Shown one piece after another: positions 24,513-33,300 of a DNA stretch of 64,000 nt. The DNA is taken from assembly GCF_036711975.1 (NCBI RefSeq), contig NC_091970.1:4037501-4101500 (forward strand), given 5' to 3'. Under the pieces are notes generated by a model. It saw nothing but the letters and a program-made list of their open reading frames with translations. It made no database searches and was not told the origin of the DNA. This DNA comes from Onthophagus taurus (Eukaryota; Arthropoda; Insecta; Coleoptera; Scarabaeidae). Within the stretch, counting starts at the first letter, position 1. Each line of letters opens with the position of its first letter. Position numbers and translations under genes: made by a program.

Positions 24513-27500
24513 ATGCCTGAAAGCTTGATTACAAACACTTACAGCGCAATGGCTGAAGCTGAACCTGATTTAAGCACGTTCGAAAATAAATCAGGATTAG
24601 CTGAAGACATGAAGTTTTTGGCTTCCATGCCGGAACTTTGTGATGTTACCTTTCTCGTTGGAGATACTCGAGAACCAGTTTGTGCCGTTAAAGCTGTTTT
24701 AGCCGCAAGATCGAGGGTGTTCCATAAAATGCTATATCAAGTAAAACAAAAAGAGGTAAATAAAAGTAATTAAATAATCGCTTTGTTAATTTTAATTTAG
24801 GCCCCTAGTCCGCAAAGAAAAAAGGAAGCCCCGCCTAGAGAGAATAAATTAAGACTTTTTTTGAAAAGATCCTCCGAGCCCTTATTAAATTTACAATCGG
24901 CATCGCAACAGGTGAGAAAATAATTCTTTTTTAATTGATTTATTAAAATTAGGTTGTACAGAGACAAACACTTGAAATAAAAACTAATGCTGTGTTAAAA
25001 TAAAATATGTAGAGGGGCTTTACCCAACAACTGGCTCCGATCCAAGAGGTAACCTTTAAATCCTACAAAATTTAAATCCACAAAATTTTCCATTAATTTT
25101 TCTTTTTGCTTGCTGTAGATGAGCACGTTAACAAAAACACCATTTACTTATTAAAAACACTTAATTAAATGAGTTAGTTTAGATAAAATTAAAATGCACC
25201 ATAACCTATATATATTAATTATTAAGTCATTAATTTTTTTGAAATGTCAAGTGAGTTTATTTAGAAAGACAACAATCTTTTTAGATTAATTTATTAATAA
25301 TTAATTCAAAATATTTAATTAATTATTAATATTTATTTATTTATAAATGAATTGTTTTGTCAATAGATGGCGGCAGTAATTAAAATTGTCATTGAAATTA
25401 ATAATTAATTTATTGATAAATACAGAAATAATTTATTACTTTCTCGAAATATCAAGTAAATTTATTAATTATAAATTTAAATTTAATAATAGCTTCCCCT
25501 TTTTTATAAATAAATAAGTTTTTAAAATTTTATTGGCAGCATTGAAAATAATACTGTCATTGTCACATACTTGTCATTCATCTTAATAAGTAGATATTTA
25601 TTCAAATTCCATTAAAACCAATAAAATAACACATTAATTATTTATTTATTTTTGGATTTATCATGAGATGATTCCCCCGGTAAAATATGTGACAAAACGG
25701 TTGATTTATTTTGCGGGTATTCAGCAGATTTCCTCATCTGACCCTTAGGTAACGCATAAACAGCCCTTTGCATCCTACTCAACGTGGGCGGAGAGAAACT
25801 TCTCCCGGGATAAAGCGGATGAGTTTCATCACTTTTCTTTTCACTCGCAACCCTTGAAAATTGCATAACCGGTGTATCGACGGTGTAATTGATCGGAATT
25901 AGCCCCGAACCCATGTTATTGTTATCATCATCCTTTTTATTTTTTTCATTAACTTGTTTATTAAATAAAAGCTTTCCAAACAGATTATTTCCTTTTGTTG
26001 TTGATGTAGTAGCCGGTGTCATTGTTATTGGCATCGTTATCGTTTTTTGGGGTTTTGTATGATTCTTTTCGTACAATTGGATTAAATTTTCTAAGCGATC
26101 TTCACCATAGTTCGATTTGGTTGATTGTTTAAAGTCGATTTCATCGAAACAAGCTGATAATATAACATCGGGTTCCTTTTTAATTGAAGAATTTGTACTC
26201 TTTGTTCCTTTAGTTTCTTCCGCTTCATCATTTTCCGATGCAGATCCTTCATCGCTTTCTTTTTCTGAAGGTGTTTTAGGTTCACTTTTTGTATCATCTG
26301 TGTTTTTAGTTTCTTTTAATTCTTTTGCTTCTTTCGATTCCTTTGATTCTTTAGATTTTTTCGATTCCTTTGATTCTTTAGATTTTTTCGATTCCTTTGA
26401 TTCTTTTGGTTTACTTAAACTTTTACTCGATTTTTTTTCACTTTCCTTTTCAAGTTGTTTTCTTTCAATTTCTATTTGTTTGTTGTGACTATAATGATGA
26501 TCTTCAGCATGCCTTCGATCTTTAACAACAGGATCATAAACTGTCTCATCGATATTTGAATCACTGCTATCGGATCCAGTTTTACCCTCACGATCACCAC
26601 CTGTTTTATATGTTGAAAGATCTTTATTATTTTTACCATCTTTATTTTTATCACCATCTCTATATTTATCACCATCTTTATTTTTATCACCACCATCATC
26701 GTTATTATCGCCGTCTTTAGAATCTTTTTCAACATCAACTTCTTCCCCCATAATCGTTAAATGAGCCGAAAATTTATTTCCTTTCTTCATAATGACTAAT
26801 CGGGCTGATAAATCTTCATCGTCATCATCTCCACCACATTCGCCATCCTCCGATGGGGACGATAACTTAAAATTGTACGTGTATTTTTGAAGATCTTTAT
26901 TTTGTGAGACATCAGAAGGAAATTGAGCACAAGTATCTTTTGTGCACGGACTTTTCCTTAGAGCACTCATTAACGGACCATTACAACATCCCCCATTGTT
27001 ACGCATCGAACAAGACGATGAGGAGTAATGTTTAATATCACTACAAGTCACTTTCTTTTTTTCTTTTCTTTTCGATTCGATATCTTCGGTTTCTACACTC
27101 CGATTTGCAATGCTTTGCGATGGTGTTTGAGATGTTTCCGTAATCCTTTGGCTTTGTTCACTAAGACTATCACTTGTTCTATCGCCGTTGTTATCATCGA
27201 AATCATCAAAGTAATCGTTACAGCTACATAAAGTCATTTCTGTATCATTCGAGCATCCACATCTTGGGGTATTACATCCCGAACAAGTGGATCCACCCGG
27301 ACATCCTCGATATGAAGGTTTTTTATGGGAACATTGCGAGGAACAATGCTGATGGTAATGTGGACATCCGTACCACGGTTTCATATTGCTAAAAACACTG
27401 TAATTTTTAAACACATTATTAAAATTTAAATGATAACCTAAAAAAATAAAAGTTCACTTGACATTGACATTTAGTTGACAATACTTTTTAGGTTAGGTTA

Positions 27501-28965
27501 AGTTTTAGAAAATTGCATGGTAATTTTTAATTCTCACTTTATTATTTTGATCGCACGATTTCATGCAAAACACACACTACTCTTAAAAAAATCTTTATTT
27601 TCCTTTTTTTTTACATCTTTACGTTTGAATCCTTCTTGATAATTCTGTAGCCAACTTCACAGCAACATCAAACGCTGATCATCGAAGAATTCGAACCGGA
27701 TGTCTTCAGGCAACTAATCGAGTACATTCACACAGGCTGCGTTACTTTACAACCAAGAACTCTTTTAGGTTAGTAATTCGTTTCTTTTTAATTTCTACAT
27801 TTAATTTGGAAATTTGATATACATAGGTGTTATGAATGCTGCCGATTATTACGGATTAGATGAATTAAGAAGAGCTTGTGCTGGTTTCGTGCAATGTTGT
27901 ATTAACGTCGATACGGTTTGTGCGTTATTGGCGTCAGCCGAGCGATATATTCAGTATAAATGTACGAAATCTTTGGTGCAAAAAGTTTTGGAGTTCGTTG
28001 ACGAGCACGGAAACGAAGTTTTAAATCTTGGGTCGTTCACTTTACTGCCACAACATGTTGTACGATTAATTTTAGCGAGGGATGAGCTCCAAGCGGATGA
28101 ATTCACAAAGTTTCAAGCTGCGTTAATGTGGGGTAAATTAAATTATTTCTTTTTGATTTTAATTTTTAGGTTATGTTGTTTATTTGGGTGATTGTGAATG
28201 CGTTAAAAGATGGCGTTGAAATGAAATTGGTTTATAATTAAATTTATTTTTATAATTATAACTCAACTTTTTTTATTAATTTAAATTAATGAAAAAGAAG
28301 AAAATAACGAAATTTTTGTTTAAATCAAGTAAATTTTTGAATTATTTAATAAAATGATAAAATTCTTTATCGCCATCTTTTGGGGCATTTTCAAAATAAG
28401 TCTGTCAAATTTTGACAAAGATCAGAGTCAATTGATTTTGTAGGGAAGAAGTTTTGTGATAACAACCCCAATACTCCGTTAAAAGAAGTGATTGGAAATT
28501 TTTTGGAATACATTCAGTTTCATAAGATTCCAGCGAACGTTTTAATGCGGGAGGTTCATCCGTTGGGTTTGGTTCCTTATCATATTATAATGACGGCGTT
28601 GGCGTATCAGGTGGGTTTTATTCTTTTTTATAAATTCAAATCCTTTGCACACATCCTGCAAACGCTTTTGCTGCACAGGTGCCAGACACCCCCATAGACT
28701 GCGAACCAACTTTCCAATAAAAAAATCCAAATAAAAAAAAAATTAATAGAAAACATTTGCAAAATCCAACAACTGAGTGTTGTAGGCAGACCCGGCAAGT
28801 GTCGACCCCGGAAAATTGTCTCCCAATCGAGTGAGAAGACATCAACAAGGCAGATCGATGTCCGTTCAAAGTTCGTTGGATCCCTACGGCTCCAATACAA
28901 CACTGAGCAGCAGTGGATCCAGCGAATTGGTCTCTTCTGACGGAAAACATTCGACGAGCAACTAA
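24513..28965 (+). CDS. gprs: BTB-BACK protein, GPRS / serine-enriched protein type
   Basis: Seven exons, 24513-24740, 24801-24911, 25013-25048, 27651-27768, 27827-28132, 28444-28610 and 28786-28965, give 381 residues to the first TAA. A BTB domain (LCDVTFLVGDTREP, AVLAARSRVFHKML) is interrupted by a basic loop (RENKLRLFLKRSSEP), resumes at FEPDVFRQLIEYIHTG, and is followed by a BACK-like helical region (NAADYYGLDELRRACAGF). The third exon is a 36-base microexon. The C-terminus is Ser-rich (SSLDPYGSN, SSSGSSELVSS). I recognise it as the arthropod GPRS family; Drosophila's protein is far longer. After the TAA at 28963 the same frame stays open for 81 codons to 29211. A possible alternative 3' exon is at 29351-29425. 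Function is unknown; BTB-BACK proteins often act as Cullin-3 adaptors. Confidence 0.88.
25049..25641. other. Intronic AT-rich sequence of the BTB gene
   Basis: No gene or strong repeat is seen between the microexon and the antisense ORF. The sequence is dominated by attaattaatta-type runs. Confidence 0.4.
25642..27384 (-). CDS. Uncharacterised 580-residue low-complexity protein nested in the BTB gene intron
   Basis: A single uninterrupted frame runs from ATG 27384 to the stop at 25642. I recognise no family. The N-terminus is rich in Cys, His and aromatic residues (WYGCPHYHQHCSSQC, CSGCNTPRCGC), possibly a metal-binding region. Next is a Ser/Thr stretch, an acidic GGDDDDED segment, then DKNKDGDKYRDGDKNKDG repeats and a highly charged KESKESKKSKES-type array. 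The C-terminal 150 residues are less repetitive and contain plausible conserved words (GSGLIPINYTVDTPVMQFS, PLYPGRSFSPPTLSRMQRA, YALPKGQMRKSAEYPQ). A 580-codon frame is very unlikely by chance in this AT-rich genome. An acceptor-like tttttag lies just upstream of the ATG, so an upstream exon is possible. It lies antisense inside the 2.6-kb fourth intron (counting a 5' leader intron) of the host gene. Confidence 0.8.
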   Translation of the reverse strand: MKPWYGCPHYHQHCSSQCSHKKPSYRGCPGGSTCSGCNTPRCGCSNDTEMTLCSCNDYFDDFDDNNGDRTSDSLSEQSQRITETSQTPSQSIANRSVETEDIESKRKEKKKVTCSDIKHYSSSSCSMRNNGGCCNGPLMSALRKSPCTKDTCAQFPSDVSQNKDLQKYTYNFKLSSPSEDGECGGDDDDEDLSARLVIMKKGNKFSAHLTIMGEEVDVEKDSKDGDNNDDGGDKNKDGDKYRDGDKNKDGKNNKDLSTYKTGGDREGKTGSDSSDSNIDETVYDPVVKDRRHAEDHHYSHNKQIEIERKQLEKESEKKSSKSLSKPKESKESKKSKESKESKKSKESKESKEAKELKETKNTDDTKSEPKTPSEKESDEGSASENDEAEETKGTKSTNSSIKKEPDVILSACFDEIDFKQSTKSNYGEDRLENLIQLYEKNHTKPQKTITMPITMTPATTSTTKGNNLFGKLLFNKQVNEKNKKDDDNNNMGSGLIPINYTVDTPVMQFSRVASEKKSDETHPLYPGRSFSPPTLSRMQRAVYALPKGQMRKSAEYPQNKSTVLSHILPGESSHDKSKNK

Positions 28966-29211
28966 CAAACGGCCAGCATCGCGCCCCATCCACCGAAAAC
29001 GCCACAAAAGGCTCAACAATCACATCATCATCATCCCCTACAACCACCACATCCCTCTCCTCAACCACCCCCCATTGTGATTACGGCCAACGTATCTCCA
29101 ACTGCCGCAACAACCTCTTCTGCCTTCGAAGATACTACAACGACCACAGCACCACTTTACACATTCACATTTACGATTGTGTTAAAGAAGGTTACTAAAA
29201 TACAAGAGTAA
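28966..29211 (+). other. In-frame open extension after the BTB gene's TAA (readthrough candidate)
   Basis: Directly after the TAA at 28963-28965 the same frame has 81 sense codons before TAA 29209-29211. The translation is protein-like: QTASIAPHPPKTPQKAQQ, a HHHH run, QPPHPSPQPPPIVITANVSP, then a Thr-rich stretch and LKKVTKIQE. The GC content stays at coding level and drops at once after 29211. It could be a readthrough extension, an older C-terminus cut by a recent nonsense change, or 3' UTR that is open by chance. Confidence 0.55.
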
Positions 29212-30378
29212 GAGGGGTTTTTCCTTTTTTTTTTTGGTGATGGATTAAGTATTAAAAATTTAATTCAAATAAATAAGCTTTTTGCTTTTTCGCTTTAACT
29301 AATTAAATCAAATAAAATTAAAAAATGATTTATTTTTTTAATTTTTGTAGATAAAAATGGCTGAATATAAATCAGAAGAAGATCTTAGTATCGATTTAGA
29401 CAAATTGGTTATTAAGGAAGAGTAATTTCCTTTTAATCCATCACCAAATAGAAGCGGTCGTGGAAAAAGTATCGAAACAATCAACTAACCAAAAAAATAA
29501 ATTAATTAATAAGCAATATTTCTCATGCAGATCGGAAAATTTATTAATCGGTGTTGTGTCATTGAAACAAATTAAAAGAAAAACGTTAGTGTCGTTATTT
29601 TCTGCATGATTACTATTGAACGGAGCACAATAATAATAATAATTAAATAAACTAATGAAAAGAAGATAAAGTAAATTTTAAAATTGTCTAATATCGTTGT
29701 TAAAACATTTTAAAAAGCCAAAAAAAGTTTATACGTCCCAAACAAATCTAACCTCAACTGTCAATTGGTCAAAATAACATATTCCTTCATCCCACTTTAT
29801 ATAGGCGCGATGCTGGGTTCAATGTGAATTAATTATTATTCTAATTAATAGAGTGATTTTTAGTGATTAAGTTTAAGTACGTGTTCATTTTTTATACGAA
29901 AAAACATTTATTCGTATATGTTGTATGATATGTTCCATCCATATAAATTGCAAAAAATATATAACGCAGCTTATTCCCAATGTGAAAATTAAAAAAAAAG
30001 AAACTACGAGCTTACTAAATAATATATGTGGCTGAATGTATAGCTTTTAAATGTCTAAATAGCATTCTTTTGATCAAACTATTTTTTTATCGACTCATTC
30101 ATTTCGAGATACTGAAAAAGAAGTTGTAATCACCTCGAATTTTATGTTTCAGTTGACCTAAAAGCGACGGATAAAAATATATTATATTGACCAAATCACT
30201 GTTAATCCAAAAAATATGTAAACAAATATTTTTAGGGTTGACTTTTTGATCGTTCGACTTACTGAAAGCGAAATAAGAGTAAAATGTTCCACCATTGGGG
30301 CGAATGTTAAACAATAAATATATTTATTTAACGAAAAGAAATAATAAATAAATTAATAATTACGATTTTTTTATTATC
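29212..30378. other. Spacer: BTB gene 3' flank and alkaline phosphatase 3' flank
   Basis: An acceptor (aatttttgtag) at 29340-29350 opens a short frame, 29351-29425, reading IKMAEYKSEEDLSIDLDK and ending in KEE. It is in phase 0 with the exon ending at 28610, so it may be an alternative terminal exon or 3' UTR. The remainder is AT-rich without coding features. Its right end should hold the 3' UTR of the minus-strand phosphatase. Confidence 0.4.
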
Positions 30379-33300
30379 TTAATTGTGTTTATCATCACAT
30401 ACAGTAATACCATTACCCACGCACGAAGCGTATCCTAAAATGTGAGGAATCACATTCTGCTCGATAACACCGTTAAAAAGATGAGCCCAAGGGCCGCTTG
30501 CAAAAATAGCTACATCATCACCACCATGAGTTTCAAATTCTAAAGGGACCATCGTTGGGAATAAATAATCTTTATCATCTAAAATTAAAATTATTTCATT
30601 AATAAATTTTTATTTATAAAAACTGTAAAGTAGGGTTATGTTTGAGGTTATGTTATTGTTGTGATATGTCAAAACATTGGGGTGTCGTTTGAATTGATTT
30701 AACGTAATAAATAAGCTTTATTACTCAATATTATATTATAAATGGGATAAAATTGTTTTAAAATGGTATGTAAACGTTATTAGTTAAAATATTTCAAATT
30801 TGTAAAATTCTATTTGAGGTTATGTTGTTGTTTCGTTTGAATTATTGAGGTTAATTTAATTTAATAAATAAGGTTATTATTATCAATTATTACTAATTAA
30901 ACGTTTCAATTTGTTTTATTAAGATTTAATTAATAAATTTCTTTTTATTTCCAGATTATAACCCAAAATGTATTTGATGAGGTTATGTTATTGTTGTGAT
31001 TGTCAAAATGTTCTATACTCTGTTTTTAAACCAGGAGAAGTATTTTAAATTTGTCACCAGATTGACCTTGCACGTGATTGGTTGAATGCGAGGAAGGTTC
31101 ACACACAGGCAATTTTGAATTTGAAGGTTAGGTTATTGACAATTCGACAGTTTCGTGTCATTATTGTAAATTTTGTGTTCTTAAACCCTTCTTTATTATA
31201 TTTTGAAATAAATTCACTCATAATTTCAATGTTAATTGTATGTATAGTGTTGACGATAACAAACGAAAATAAATACAATAATAAGTAAATAAATAAATAA
31301 TAATTATTAATTTAAATTTACCGCCAAAATATCTAGTGATATTTTCTGGTGATTTTTTCCAGTGTAAATCTGACTTTCGCGTTTACTCCTCCTGGTTTAA
31401 AAACAGAGTATAGTTCTAGTGCAAGTGTTAGTTCTAGTTTTAATTGTTATTCAGCGCTAAATTGTATATTTTTAAGTTTCGGGTTTAGCCCTGTGTCTTC
31501 AGACGCTCAATGTTAGGTAAGGTTAGTTTTGTTTACAAACATTAATTATACCATGAAGTATTCTTGGGCAATTAGTAATGGCAATTATAGCGTGAAGTTT
31601 TCTTTTGTAATGTCAATTATAGCGTGACGGAATGTTCGGTAAGGTTAGTTTTATTTACAAACATTAATTATACCATGAAGTATTCTTTGGCAATTTGTAA
31701 TGGCAATTATAGCGTGAAGTTTTCTTTTGTAATGTCAATTATAGCGTGAAGGAATGTTCGGTAAGGTTAGTTTTGTTTACAAACATTAATTATACCATGA
31801 AGTATTCTTTGGCAATTTGTAATGACAATTATAGCGTGAAGTTTTCTTTTGTAATGTCAATTATAGCGTGAAGGAATGTGAGGTAAGGTTAGTTTTGTTT
31901 ACAAACATTAATTATACCATGAAGTTTTCTTTGGCAATTAGTAATGGCAATTATAGCGTGAAGTTTTCTTTTGTAATGTCAATTATAGCGTGAAGGAATG
32001 TTACGTAAGGTTAGTTTTGTTTACAAACATTAATTATACCTTGAAGTTTTCTTTGGCAATTATACTCTGTTTTTAAACCAGGAGGAGTATTTTAAATTTG
32101 TCACCAGATTGACCTTGCACGTGATTGGTTGAATGCGAGGAAGGTTCACACACAGGCAATTTTGAATTTGAAGGTTAGGTTATTGACAATTCGACAGTTT
32201 CGTGTCATTATTGTAAATTTTGTGTTCTTAAACCCTTCTTTATTATATTTTGAAATAAATTCACTCATAACTTCAATGTTAATTTGTATGTTTAGTGTTG
32301 ACGATAACAAACGAAAATAAATACAATAATAAGTAAATAAATAAATAATAATAATTATTAATTTAAATTTACCGCCAAAATATCTAGTGATATTTTCTAG
32401 TGATTTTTCCTAGTGTAAATCTGACTTTCGCGTTTACTCCTCCTTGTTTAAAAACAGAGTATAGTTTGGTTTGAAATATTTTGGGTTAATTTAACTTAAT
32501 AAATAAGTTTTATTACTCAATATTATAAATAAAGATAAAACCGTAAGTAATGATTTTTAGTTAAATCATTTCAAGATTTTAACATTAAAATTAAATTTTT
32601 AGGTTATGTTATTATCGATGACATTGATGGAGTAAGTGATTAAATTTAAAAAAACTTACGTTTATCATCTTTAGAATGATCAAATCGTGTATTATTTTTA
32701 GGTTTTCTGTATCCTGGTCCATTTGCGTAAGATAAAGTACTATAATTAATACTATCGTCGCCCACTCCAGCATCACCAAAAATATCGTTTCCTCTCTGTG
32801 CATACCCAGAAACGGTCATAACATGCGCGTGATCTGAAGTAACAACAATCAAAGTTTCCTTTTCGTCTGTCATTTCTAAAGCTTTATCGATCGCCTTTGA
32901 AAATTCGACGGTTTCGTCTAAAGCTTTCTTTGCCAAACTATCGTGATGGGCGTGATCGATCCTTCCGCCCTCAACGAATAAAAAGAAACCTTGTTGGTTT
33001 CGCTTCTTCGATAAGACTTTAATTGCGGCTTCGGTCATTTCTGATAAGGATGGGTCTTCTTCGTCGGCGTCTAAGTGATATTTACAGTGACTTCCCTCGA
33101 AGAGTCCTAAAAGGTAATCGGGGGATTCTTCTAATTGTAATAAAGAGGTCCGATTCCAAACGTATTTAGCGTTTTCGTTCGATTTATCTGTAATCCATTG
33201 ATTGATTAGGTTTTTTCCATCTTTTCTTGTTCCGTTGGTGAATTCTTCGTCGATTGAGTCTTCCGGGATCATTTCTCTTCGACCACCTCCCATGATTACG

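Noticed and set aside
26117-26488. A plus-strand frame of 123 codons rich in Phe, Ser and Asp
   Set aside because: Antisense reading of the KES/KSK repeat of the nested minus-strand ORF; pure low complexity.
28628-29068. Two overlapping minus-strand frames of 127-146 codons
   Set aside because: They are antisense to the last BTB-gene exon and its open extension and show no recognisable domain.
31082-32320. Two near-identical plus-strand frames of about 65 codons ([15 protein letters not shown])
   Set aside because: They are identical because they lie in the two family B MITE copies; there is no sign that they encode a working protein.
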